NCBI RefSeq assembly: GCF_000282315.2
Contig: NZ_AKJN02000007.1
Span: 124,001-188,000 of the forward strand
From: Pseudomonas sp. GM41(2012)
GTDB lineage: Bacteria > Pseudomonadota > Gammaproteobacteria > Pseudomonadales > Pseudomonadaceae
Length of the DNA: 64,000 nt
Reading direction: 5' to 3'
Made by a program: the position numbers and the translations under genes. Positions 46,137-54,253 of this stretch are shown here, one piece after another (position 1 is the first letter of the stretch; every line of letters begins with the position of its first letter). A model generated the notes under the pieces. It searched no databases. It was not told the origin of the DNA and saw nothing but the letters and a program-made list of their open reading frames with translations.

Positions 46137-47009
46137 ATGAAACGTACGCCCCATCTGCTCGCCATCCAGTCCCACGTGGTGTTCGGCCACGCTGGCAACA
46201 GCGCCGCGGTTTTCCCGATGCAGCGGGTCGGGGTGAATGTCTGGCCGCTCAATACCGTGCAGTTCTCCAACCACACCCAGTACGGCCAATGGGCCGGTGA
46301 GGTGCTGGCGCCGCATCAGATTCCTGATTTGGTCGAAGGCATCGCGGCGATTGGCGAACTGGGCAACTGCGACGCCGTGCTGTCTGGCTATCTCGGCAGT
46401 GCTGCCCAGGGCCGGGCGATCCTGACGGGGGTGGCGCGGATCAAGTCGATGAATCCCAAGGCACTGTATCTGTGTGACCCAGTGATGGGCCATCCGGAGA
46501 AGGGTTGCAGCGTGCCCGCGGAAGTCAGCGATTTCCTGCTGGAGGAGGCGGCTGCCGTGGCGGACTTCATGTGCCCGAACCAGCTGGAGCTGGACAGCTT
46601 TTCGGGACGCAAGCCGCAATCGTTGTTCGATTGCCTGGCCATGGCGCGAGCGCTGCTGGCGCGTGGTCCGAAGGCTGTGCTGGTCAAGCATCTGGACTAT
46701 CCCGGTAAACCGGCGGATGTTTTCGAGATGTTGCTGGTGACGGCCGAAGACAGCTGGCATTTGCGCCGTCCGCTGCTGGCGTTCCCGCGTCAGCCGGTGG
46801 GCGTCGGCGACCTGACCTCCGGACTGTTTCTGGCTCGCGTACTGTTGGGCGATAGCCTGGTGGCGGCTTTCGAATTCGCCGCGTCGGCGGTACATGAAGT
46901 GCTGCTGGAAACCCAGGCTTGCTCCAGCTATGAGCTGGAACTGGTACGGGCTCAGGACCGGATCGCCCATCCGCGGGTGCGGTTTGAGGCGGCAGCGATC
47001 AGCCTTTAA
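46137..47009 (+). CDS. pdxY: pyridoxal kinase PdxY
   Basis: This 290-residue ribokinase-fold enzyme phosphorylates pyridoxal to PLP in vitamin B6 salvage. The N-terminus [20 protein letters not shown] (residues 8-27) is diagnostic. [13 protein letters not shown] and the catalytic [12 protein letters not shown] (Asp near residue 224) are present. The gene is monocistronic and followed by a perfect REP inverted pair. Confidence 0.95.
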   Translation: MKRTPHLLAIQSHVVFGHAGNSAAVFPMQRVGVNVWPLNTVQFSNHTQYGQWAGEVLAPHQIPDLVEGIAAIGELGNCDAVLSGYLGSAAQGRAILTGVARIKSMNPKALYLCDPVMGHPEKGCSVPAEVSDFLLEEAAAVADFMCPNQLELDSFSGRKPQSLFDCLAMARALLARGPKAVLVKHLDYPGKPADVFEMLLVTAEDSWHLRRPLLAFPRQPVGVGDLTSGLFLARVLLGDSLVAAFEFAASAVHEVLLETQACSSYELELVRAQDRIAHPRVRFEAAAISL

Positions 47010-47012
47010 AGC

Positions 47013-47078
47013 TTCGCGGGCAAGCCTCGCTCCTACAGGTACGGTAAGAAATCTGTAGGAGCGAGGCTTGCCCGCGAA
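47013..47078. repeat. REP inverted pair after pdxY
   Basis: Perfect 26-bp arms (47013-47038 and 47053-47078) with the GTAGGAGCGAGGCTTGCC core and a 14-base loop, between pdxY and the convergent thioesterase gene. Confidence 0.88.
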
Positions 47079-47100
47079 TGCGATCTAACGACAAAACATG

Positions 47101-47583
47101 TCAGGCGTCGCCCTTGATGTCCTGATAGCGCTTTTCCAGTTCCTGACGAATCTGCCGACGCTGCTGGGCCTGCATGAAGCGGCGTTTGTCTTCGCTGTTC
47201 TGCGGTTGCAGAGGCGGGACAACAGCCGGTTTGCGGTCGTCATCCACTGCGACCATGGTGAAGAAGCAGCTGTTGGTGTGGCGCACCGAGCGCTCGCGGA
47301 TGTTCTCGGTCACCACCTTGATGCCCACCTCCATGGAGGTGTTGCCGGTGTAATTGACCGAGGCCAGAAAGGTCACCAGTTCGCCGACATGAATCGGCTC
47401 GCGGAAAATCACCTGGTCCACTGACAGGGTCACCACGTAGCGGCCGGCATAACGGCTGGCGCACGCGTAGGCCACTTCGTCGAGGTATTTGAGCAAGGTA
47501 CCGCCGTGGACATTGCCAGAGAAGTTGGCCATGTCGGGGGTCATCAATACCGTCATCGACAGTTGTGCGTTTCCGGGTTCCAT
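47101..47583 (-). CDS. acyl-CoA thioesterase (hotdog fold)
   Basis: This 160-residue YciA-like thioesterase hydrolyses acyl-CoA. MANFSGNVHGGTLLKYLDEVAYACA near residues 17-41 (abridged) supplies the Asn, HGG and Asp of the hotdog active site, and SCFFTMVAVDDDRKP is the second family block. The C-terminus is a charged helix (QAQQRRQIRQELEKRYQD). The frame is open 14 codons further up, but MEPGNAQLSMTVLMTP is the natural start, with GTGAG upstream. The acyl preference is unknown. Confidence 0.9.
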   Translation of the reverse strand: MEPGNAQLSMTVLMTPDMANFSGNVHGGTLLKYLDEVAYACASRYAGRYVVTLSVDQVIFREPIHVGELVTFLASVNYTGNTSMEVGIKVVTENIRERSVRHTNSCFFTMVAVDDDRKPAVVPPLQPQNSEDKRRFMQAQQRRQIRQELEKRYQDIKGDA

Positions 47584-47751
47584 AGCGTTCTCACGGTTCA
47601 AGGCAGAATTTCGGGAGGGCGGCACCTCTGCGGGGGCCTTGTCAGCTTTTCAAACCAACAGTTATCGGGACGCCGGGCGGGTGGCTGCCGTCACGCCTGG
47701 ATCGATCTGTTTCCATATATTGCACCGCCTTTCTGCCAGAAGTCGCGGTGT

Positions 47752-47782
47752 TACCCTTCAAAAGCCCCTTCTCAAGGGTAAT
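47752..47782 (+). other. inverted repeat in the Kef-type antiporter leader
   Basis: TTACCCTT and AAGGGTAA separated by 15 bases, about 50 bp before the antiporter start. No U-tract; possible leader structure or operator. Confidence 0.3.
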
Positions 47783-47833
47783 TCCCACGCGGGAAGTGGA
47801 TTTTTTACCTTGCTCGAACAGGAGCCCCACACC

Positions 47834-49597
47834 ATGCACGCCATCAGTTTCATTCAAGATCTGGCAGTGATCATGTTGATCGCGGGTGTGGTGACCGTGC
47901 TGTTTCATCGCTTCAAACAACCGGTGGTGCTCGGCTACATCGTCGCCGGCTTCATCATCGGCCCGCACACCCCGCCGTTCAGCCTGATCCACGATGAAGA
48001 CACTATCAAAACCCTCGCCGAACTCGGTGTGATTTTCCTGATGTTCTGTCTGGGCCTGGAGTTCAGCCTGCGTAAGCTGTTCAAGGTTGGCGCTACGGCG
48101 TTCATTGCGGCGTTCCTGGAAATCGTCCTGATGATCTGGATCGGCTACGAGATCGGTCGCTGGTTCGACTGGAACACCATGGACTCGCTGTTCCTTGGCG
48201 CGATCCTGGCGATTTCCTCGACCACCATCATCGTCAAGGCGCTCAACGACCTGAAGATGAAGAACGAGCGCTTCGCGCAGCTGATTTTCGGCGTGCTGAT
48301 TGTTGAAGACATCCTTGGCATCGGCATCATCGCGTTGCTGTCGAGCATCGCGGTCAGCGGCACGGTCAGTTCCGGCGAAGTGTTTTCAACGGTCGGCAAG
48401 CTCTCGCTGTTCATGGTTGTCGCACTGGTCATCGGCATCCTGCTGGTGCCGCGATTGCTGGCTTACGTGGCGAAGTTCGAAAGCAATGAAATGCTGCTGA
48501 TCACGGTGTTAGGCCTGTGTTTCGGCTTCTGTTTGCTGGTGGTCAAACTTGAGTACAGCATGGTGCTCGGCGCCTTCCTGATTGGCGCGATCATGGCTGA
48601 ATCCCGGCAATTGCTGAAAATCGAGCGCTTGATCGAACCGGTTCGCGACCTGTTCAGTGCGATCTTCTTTGTCGCCATTGGGCTGATGCTCGATCCGATG
48701 ATCCTGCTGCAATATGCATGGCCGATTGCGGTGATTACCGTGGCCGTGGTGCTGGGCAAGATGTTTTCTTGCGGCCTTGGCGCCTTTATCGCTGGTAATG
48801 ATGGACGCACCTCACTTCGAGTCGGGATGGGGCTTTCGCAGATTGGCGAATTTTCTTTCATCATCGCGGCGCTGGGCATGACGTTGCAGGTCACCAGCAA
48901 CTTCCTCTACCCAGTCGCCGTTGCCGTCTCGGTGATCACCACGTTGCTGACGCCCTACCTGATTCGCGCGGCTGATCCGCTGTCGATCAAGCTTGCCGCG
49001 GTGATGCCGAAGCGACTGGGCAGGGTATTGGGGATGTACGGCGAATGGCTGCGCAGCATCCAGCCTCAGGGCGAGGGCGCGCTGCTGGCGTCGATGATTC
49101 GGCGGATTCTGTTGCAGGTGGGCGTCAATCTGGCGCTGGTGATTGCGATCTTCTTCTCGGGTGCTTTTTTCGCTGAGCGCATGTCCGTTTACCTGCAAGA
49201 CTGGATCAGCGACCCGAGCTGGCAGAAAGCGTTGATTTGGGGCGGGGCGTTGCTGTTGTCGCTGCCGTTCCTGATCGCCGCCTATCGCAAGCTCAAGGCG
49301 CTCTCGATGCTGTTGGCGGAGATGGGCGTGAAGCCGGAGATGGCCGGCCGCCACACGCAGCGAGTGCGTCGGGTGATCGCCGAAGTGATCCCGATCCTCT
49401 CGCTGCTGGTGATTTTTCTGCTGCTGGCAGCCTTGTCGGCCAGTATTCTGCCGACCAACAAGTTACTGGTGCTGATCGTCGTCGTCGCGGCCGCTGTAGC
49501 GGCGCTGCTCTGGCGCTGGTTCATCCGCGTGCACACGCGGATGCAGGTGGCGTTGCTTGAAACACTGGACAACCACAAGGATTCGTCCGGGCATTAA
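47834..49597 (+). CDS. CPA2-family (Kef-type) monovalent cation:proton antiporter
   Basis: This 587-residue inner-membrane protein has a Na+/H+-exchanger core of about 12 helices (residues 5-390). Family features are VLGYIVAGFIIGPHTP, ELGVIFLMFCLGLEFSL and VLIVEDILGIGIIALL. A C-terminal part adds further membrane helices (about 430-455, 475-495 and 523-560). No TrkA-N (RCK) domain is present, unlike KefB/KefC. The ATG at 47834 has AGGAG upstream; the long upstream frame was not used. It probably exchanges K+ or Na+ for H+. Confidence 0.9.
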   Translation: MHAISFIQDLAVIMLIAGVVTVLFHRFKQPVVLGYIVAGFIIGPHTPPFSLIHDEDTIKTLAELGVIFLMFCLGLEFSLRKLFKVGATAFIAAFLEIVLMIWIGYEIGRWFDWNTMDSLFLGAILAISSTTIIVKALNDLKMKNERFAQLIFGVLIVEDILGIGIIALLSSIAVSGTVSSGEVFSTVGKLSLFMVVALVIGILLVPRLLAYVAKFESNEMLLITVLGLCFGFCLLVVKLEYSMVLGAFLIGAIMAESRQLLKIERLIEPVRDLFSAIFFVAIGLMLDPMILLQYAWPIAVITVAVVLGKMFSCGLGAFIAGNDGRTSLRVGMGLSQIGEFSFIIAALGMTLQVTSNFLYPVAVAVSVITTLLTPYLIRAADPLSIKLAAVMPKRLGRVLGMYGEWLRSIQPQGEGALLASMIRRILLQVGVNLALVIAIFFSGAFFAERMSVYLQDWISDPSWQKALIWGGALLLSLPFLIAAYRKLKALSMLLAEMGVKPEMAGRHTQRVRRVIAEVIPILSLLVIFLLLAALSASILPTNKLLVLIVVVAAAVAALLWRWFIRVHTRMQVALLETLDNHKDSSGH

Positions 49598-49618
49598 CCC
49601 TGTAGCGCGTCAGGCGTC

Positions 49619-50026
49619 TCAGCTTTCCAGCCAGACGTCCCGCGCCCAGTGCCATACCGATTCCCAGGTTTCTTCGGCGATCAGCTCTTCTTCGGCCAAC
49701 CACAGCACCACGGTGCCGTCTTCTTCGACCAGGTAGTAGTTGTCACCGTCCTGGCAGATCGGAATCATGCTGCGATCAACACCCGCATCCCAGGCGTTGG
49801 CGGCAACGTCCGGCAGGTAGGTGTGGGATTGCGGGTCGGTGACGGTCACCGGCTCCAGGCTGCCGTAGACGACGTCGCTGACGGTCAGCAAAAACTCTCT
49901 GAAGACAAACGGAATGTCGATGAACAGCTGTTCTTCGATTTCCACCAATTGATCTTCGTCGGGCAACTCCAAGGGGACCGGTACCGGTTCGTTGGCTTCA
50001 CGCAGTTGTTCGATGATTTCTTCCAC
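49619..50026 (-). CDS. SMI1/KNR4 family protein
   Basis: This 135-residue acidic cytoplasmic protein has the SMI1/KNR4 (SUKH) pattern: ELPDEDQLVEIEEQLFIDIPFVFREFLLTVSD near residues 19-50 (abridged), DVVYGSLEP, and MIPICQDGDNYYLVEEDGTVVLW near residues 87-109. SUKH proteins often act as immunity proteins, but no toxin gene is adjacent, so this looks like the housekeeping pseudomonad version. A 136-bp gap to the next gene holds a terminator. Confidence 0.87.
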   Translation of the reverse strand: MEEIIEQLREANEPVPVPLELPDEDQLVEIEEQLFIDIPFVFREFLLTVSDVVYGSLEPVTVTDPQSHTYLPDVAANAWDAGVDRSMIPICQDGDNYYLVEEDGTVVLWLAEEELIAEETWESVWHWARDVWLES

Positions 50027-50107
50027 GTCCGGGATCCTCTTGCTTGATGGCGCGGTTTAGTTGGGGCGGTTTATACAGTAGCTCGCTATAGATGCAACCG
50101 TGAAATA

Positions 50108-50134
50108 GAAAAACCCCGGCTAGGCCGGGGTTTT
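50108..50134 (-). terminator. Rho-independent terminator of the Tim44-like gene
   Basis: Stem AAAACCCCGGC / GCCGGGGTTTT with a three-base loop, read on the minus strand after the Tim44-like gene, where a T-run follows. Confidence 0.85.
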
Positions 50135-50162
50135 CGTTACAGCATGCTTAACGCAGGAGGGA

Positions 50163-51035
50163 TCAGCCGTTCTGGCGGATACCGGCGACCAGCCAAGGCT
50201 GGTTCTCGCCCTGCGGACGTTCCATGTTCCAGCTTTCGCTGAACACTTCGCCCTGGTCGAAACGCGAGGTCTTCGACACACCGGTGAAGGTCAGGGTGGC
50301 GATGGTCTTGTCGGCACGATCATCCACGCCGTCCAGTTGAACATTGAGGTTATCAATGTAGGTGGACTGGAAACCGTCGCCCAGATCGGCACGTTCGCGC
50401 TTGAGGAACTCGAGCAGTTGCGGGGTCACGAACTCGGCGATCTTGTCCATTTCGTTGGCGTCCCAGTGCTGCTGCAGGGACTGGAAGTGGTTGCGGGCCG
50501 CTTCAATGAAGTTCTTTTCATTGAACCAGGCCGGAGCGTTGATCACCGGACGAGCGGCAACCGGTGCTGCCGAGCCGCCAAAGACCGAACCCATGGCCGT
50601 TGGCTTCTGCTCGAACACTTCACGCTGCATCGGTGCGCCAGCTGGAGCCATGTGCTCCTGCTGCTTGCGACGACGCGCGGCGATGAAGCGGAAGACCAGG
50701 AAGGCGATGACGGCCATGATCAGGATGTCGAAGATCTGCATGCCCTGGAAGCCGCCGCCCATGAACATGGAGGCCAGCAGGCCACCGGCCGCGATGCCGG
50801 CCAGAGGGCCGAGCCAGCGCGAAGCACCGCCGGCTTTGGCGGCAGCGCCAGCGGCACCGGCCGCGCCCGCAGTGGCGGCAGCACCACCTGCGGCAGAAGA
50901 AGGCGCCATTTGGCTGGTCTGGTGAGTCGGCGCAGCGCCGGAGCTCTTGCCGCCACCAAAGCGCTTGGCGTTGGCGTCGAGGCTCATCGTCAGGCCGATG
51001 CACAACGCCATGGCGATGCTAAGAAAACGTTTCAT
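50163..51035 (-). CDS. Tim44-like domain membrane protein
   Basis: This 290-residue protein has a signal-like N-terminus (MKRFLSIAMALCIGLTMSLDANA) and a low-complexity Gly/Ala/Ser-rich linker. A membrane helix (IFDILIMAVIAFLVFRFIA) is followed by RRRKQQ, and then a Tim44-like domain (about residues 160-288) starts PAWFNEKNFIEAARNHFQSLQ. Tim44-like domains bind membranes or partner proteins in mitochondria; the bacterial role is unclear. The ATG at 51035 was chosen over one five codons upstream because GGGAA precedes it. Confidence 0.85.
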   Translation of the reverse strand: MKRFLSIAMALCIGLTMSLDANAKRFGGGKSSGAAPTHQTSQMAPSSAAGGAAATAGAAGAAGAAAKAGGASRWLGPLAGIAAGGLLASMFMGGGFQGMQIFDILIMAVIAFLVFRFIAARRRKQQEHMAPAGAPMQREVFEQKPTAMGSVFGGSAAPVAARPVINAPAWFNEKNFIEAARNHFQSLQQHWDANEMDKIAEFVTPQLLEFLKRERADLGDGFQSTYIDNLNVQLDGVDDRADKTIATLTFTGVSKTSRFDQGEVFSESWNMERPQGENQPWLVAGIRQNG

Positions 51036-51214
51036 AAAGGGAATTCCCATTTGTGGATGGCACGCGCGCCATGTTGCACAGCTGAAGTGTTACTGGCTAG
51101 CGGCAGAGTGTTTCGGGCTTTTGCCTGACAGGTTGCGTTCAGCTTCAGTCAGCGCAATAAGGCCTGTTAATTTTGGTCCGTAGGGTAAGTGGATAGGTTC
51201 TGTAGGAAGGGTGC

Positions 51215-51655
51215 CTAGCGGCGCAGCGCCAGCATGACCACACCGGCTGTAATCAGGCCGATTCCACCCCATTGGCGCAGGTCGAGTTTTTCGCCCAGCA
51301 GGATCACGCCGAGCACCGCCACCAGTACCACGCTGAGCTTGTCCACCGGAGCGACCAGTGAGGCCGGCCCCAGTTTCAGTGCGCGGAAGTAGCAGATCCA
51401 CGAGGCACCGGTGGCAAGTCCCGACAGCAACAGGAACAGGTAGCTCCTGGCAGAGATCGATCCTAATGACTGATATTGGCCCGTGGCGTACAAAATCAAG
51501 GCCAGGCTGACCAAAACCACCACGGTGCGCAGTAGGGTGGCGAAGTCGGAGTTGACGTTTTCGATGCCGATTTTCGCGAAAATCGCGGTCATGGCAGCAA
51601 ATGCCGCTGACAACAGGGCCCAGAATGTCCAGGAAGAAAGGAAACCTGAGCCCAT
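51215..51655 (-). CDS. single-domain EamA-type membrane transporter
   Basis: This 146-residue protein has five hydrophobic segments and is one EamA unit instead of the usual two. LLSGLATGASWICYFRALKLGPASLVAPVDKLSVVLVAVLGV (abridged, about 79-120) is the repeat signature. Half-size EamA proteins are thought to dimerise. The substrate is unknown. The 179-bp gap after it (51036-51214) towards the Tim44-like gene shows no recognised element. Confidence 0.87.
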   Translation of the reverse strand: MGSGFLSSWTFWALLSAAFAAMTAIFAKIGIENVNSDFATLLRTVVVLVSLALILYATGQYQSLGSISARSYLFLLLSGLATGASWICYFRALKLGPASLVAPVDKLSVVLVAVLGVILLGEKLDLRQWGGIGLITAGVVMLALRR

Positions 51656-51715
51656 GTTGTCGCGCCTTTATAGATCAACGTGTATCAGCACACAGAGTGG
51701 ATGCAACACAAAACC

Positions 51716-51806
51716 CTGTGGGAGCGAGCTTGCTCGCGATTGGGGGCGCAGCGGTATGTCTGAAACACTGCGCTATCGTTCATCGCGAGCAGGCTCGCTC
51801 CCACAG
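51716..51806. repeat. REP inverted pair between the EamA gene and uvrD
   Basis: CTGTGGGAGCGAGCTTGCTC (51716 on) and its mirror ending at 51806 form 25-bp arms with one mismatch. Confidence 0.87.
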
Positions 51807-51812
51807 AAGCTA

Positions 51813-53996
51813 TTAAATGGCTTCCAGCTTTGCGTAACCCAGCATCAGCCACTTGCTGCCTTCGCTGAAGTTCACCTGCACCCGAGCCTGAGCCCCGGCA
51901 CCTTCGAAGTTCAGGATCACGCCGTCGCCAAACACCGAATGCCGGACGGTCTGGCCGAGGCTGAACCCGGTGTCCGGGATCTCGCTACCGCCAAACAGGC
52001 TGCTGGAGCTCTGCTGCTGGCCACCGCCGAACGGACGGCTGACGCTATTGGACAGCCGCACTTCCTGGATCAGTCCTTTCGGCACTTCACGTACGAAACG
52101 CGACACCTTGTTGTAAGTCTCGCTACCGTACAGGCGTCGGGTTTCGGCATAGGTCATCACCAGGTTCTGCATGGCCCGGGTGATACCGACGTAGGCCAAA
52201 CGGCGCTCCTCTTCAAGACGACCCGGTTCTTCAAGGCTCATCTTGTGCGGGAACAGGCCTTCTTCCATGCCCACCAGGAACACATAAGGGAATTCCAGGC
52301 CCTTGGCGCTGTGCAACGTCATCAATTGAATGCTGTCTTCGTGCTCGTCGGCCTGAGTATCTCCGGCCTCCAGTGATGCGTGACCGAGGAACGCCGCCAA
52401 TGGCGTCAGGTCTTCATCTTCTTCAGCGTTTTCGAAGTTGCGCGCGGCGCTGACCAGTTCCTCAAGGTTTTCTACCCGTGCCTGGCCTTTCTCGCCTTTT
52501 TCCGCTTCGTGATAGGCGATCAGCCCAGACTGCTCGATGACGGTCTGGGTCATCAGATGCAGCGGCATTTCCATGCACTTGGCGGCGAGGTTCTCGATCA
52601 GCTCGATGAATGCGCCCAGTGCGCCGGCCGCACGGCCGGTCAGGCCTTTGTTAGCCACCAGCAGGCGCATGGCTTCCCACATCGACACATCACTGTGACG
52701 GGCATGGTCGCGGATCGCTTCAACGGTTTTCTCACCGATACCGCGGGCCGGAACGTTGATCACCCGCTCCAGTGCTGCATCGTTGCCGCGACCTTCCAGC
52801 AAGCGCAGGTAGGCCATGGCGTTTTTGATTTCTGCCCGTTCGAAGAAGCGCTGACCGCCATAGATGCGGTACGGAATGCGCTCGCGCAGCAAGGCTTCTT
52901 CCAAAACGCGCGATTGGGCGTTGGAGCGGTACAAAATCGCGATATCGCTGCGAGCCAAGCCGGTTTTCAGCGCGCTTTCGATGGTTTCCACCACGTAGCG
53001 TGCTTCATCGTGTTCGTTGAACGCCGCGTACAAGTTGATCGCTTCGCCTTCACCGCCGTCGGTCCACAGCTCTTTGCCCATGCGTCCCGTGTTGTTGGCG
53101 ATCAGGGCGTTGGCTGCTTTAAGGATGCCGGCGGTGGAGCGGTAGTTCTGCTCCAGGCGAATGGTTTCAGCATCCGGGAAATCATCGGAGTACTGATAGA
53201 TGTTCTCGATTTTCGCGCCGCGCCAGCCGTAGATCGACTGATCGTCGTCGCCGACCACCATCAGGCTGTCGCCGCCCTTGGCCAGCAGTCGCAACCAGGC
53301 GTACTGCACGGCGTTGGTGTCCTGGAACTCGTCCACCAAAATGTGCCGGAAGCGCTTCTGATAGTGCGCCAGCAAGCCCGGATGGTCGCGCCACAAGTCG
53401 AGGGCGCGCAGCAGCAATTCGGAGAAGTCGATCACGCCAGCGCGCAGGCACGCAGCCTCATAGGCTTCATAAATGCTGCGCATGGTCGCCAGGAACAGAT
53501 CGCCGCTGGCTTGAATGTGTTGCGGACGCAGACCTTCGTCTTTCTGCCCGTTGATGAACCACTGGGCCTGACGGGCCGGCCAGCGTTGCTCGTCCAGGCC
53601 CAGCTCGCGGATCACCCGCTTGACCAGTCTTTGCTGGTCGTCGCTATCGAGAATCTGGAAAGTCTGGCTCAGGCCAGCTTCCTGCCAGTGCGCCCGCAAC
53701 AAGCGGTGGGCCAGGCCGTGGAAGGTGCCGACCCACATGCCGGCCGGGTTGATACCCATCAGCTGCTCGATGCGATGGCGCATCTCGGCAGCGGCCTTAT
53801 TGGTGAAGGTCACCGACAGGATGGAGTGGGGCGAGGCGTTTTCGACCTGGATCAACCAGGCGATACGGTGCACCAGCACTCGGGTTTTACCGGAACCAGC
53901 ACCGGCCAGGACCAACTGACGACCCACGCGGGCAGCTACGGCCTGGCGTTGGGCATCGTTGAGGGAGTTCAGCAGAAGGGAGAGATCATCGCGCAT
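51813..53996 (-). CDS. uvrD: DNA helicase II UvrD
   Basis: This 727-residue superfamily 1 3'-5' helicase acts in nucleotide excision and mismatch repair. Motif I is LAGAGSGKTRVLVHRIAWL near residue 31, motif II VDEFQDTNAVQYAWL near residue 221, motif III GDDDQSIYGWRGA, motif IV EQNYRST and motif VI YVGITRAMQ. The C-terminal RNA-polymerase-interacting Tudor-like segment (GQTVRHSVFGDGVILNFEG) is present. A 257-bp gap separates it from the divergent EAL gene. Confidence 0.97.
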   Translation of the reverse strand: MRDDLSLLLNSLNDAQRQAVAARVGRQLVLAGAGSGKTRVLVHRIAWLIQVENASPHSILSVTFTNKAAAEMRHRIEQLMGINPAGMWVGTFHGLAHRLLRAHWQEAGLSQTFQILDSDDQQRLVKRVIRELGLDEQRWPARQAQWFINGQKDEGLRPQHIQASGDLFLATMRSIYEAYEAACLRAGVIDFSELLLRALDLWRDHPGLLAHYQKRFRHILVDEFQDTNAVQYAWLRLLAKGGDSLMVVGDDDQSIYGWRGAKIENIYQYSDDFPDAETIRLEQNYRSTAGILKAANALIANNTGRMGKELWTDGGEGEAINLYAAFNEHDEARYVVETIESALKTGLARSDIAILYRSNAQSRVLEEALLRERIPYRIYGGQRFFERAEIKNAMAYLRLLEGRGNDAALERVINVPARGIGEKTVEAIRDHARHSDVSMWEAMRLLVANKGLTGRAAGALGAFIELIENLAAKCMEMPLHLMTQTVIEQSGLIAYHEAEKGEKGQARVENLEELVSAARNFENAEEDEDLTPLAAFLGHASLEAGDTQADEHEDSIQLMTLHSAKGLEFPYVFLVGMEEGLFPHKMSLEEPGRLEEERRLAYVGITRAMQNLVMTYAETRRLYGSETYNKVSRFVREVPKGLIQEVRLSNSVSRPFGGGQQQSSSSLFGGSEIPDTGFSLGQTVRHSVFGDGVILNFEGAGAQARVQVNFSEGSKWLMLGYAKLEAI

Positions 53997-54253
53997 CGGG
54001 GCATTCTAGGGGGCGGCGTCACACCGGGCAAACCCTGCATTGTTTTAGCCGATGAAAGATAGGTGCAGGACGACCGGTCAGTCACTGGCTGCAAGCGTTG
54101 GCGGGGCTCGCTTGGCTGCTTTTACACGGGGCCAGGCAGTCGATACTTTGGTCTATTTATGATCTGGAGCAGTTTGGTCCAGGCATATGCTTGTGTATGC
54201 TCCGTCGACGTTTCGGGCGCATGCTCACCATTATAAGAACAAGAACATTGCCT

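Noticed and set aside
46170..46183. CCCACGTGGT in pdxY as a further parS
   Set aside because: Only the central eight bases match; the flanking GTT and AAC are absent.
47489..47833. N-terminal extension of the Kef-type antiporter
   Set aside because: The extension overlaps the divergent thioesterase gene and would precede the first membrane helix with unrelated sequence; the ATG at 47834 has AGGAG.
52380..54062. 560-codon plus-strand frame opposite uvrD
   Set aside because: Antisense to uvrD and without family features.
54098..54253. Longer start for the GGDEF-EAL protein
   Set aside because: Possible, but the extra 52 residues are Arg/Cys-rich and not typical; the ATG at 54254 was preferred.
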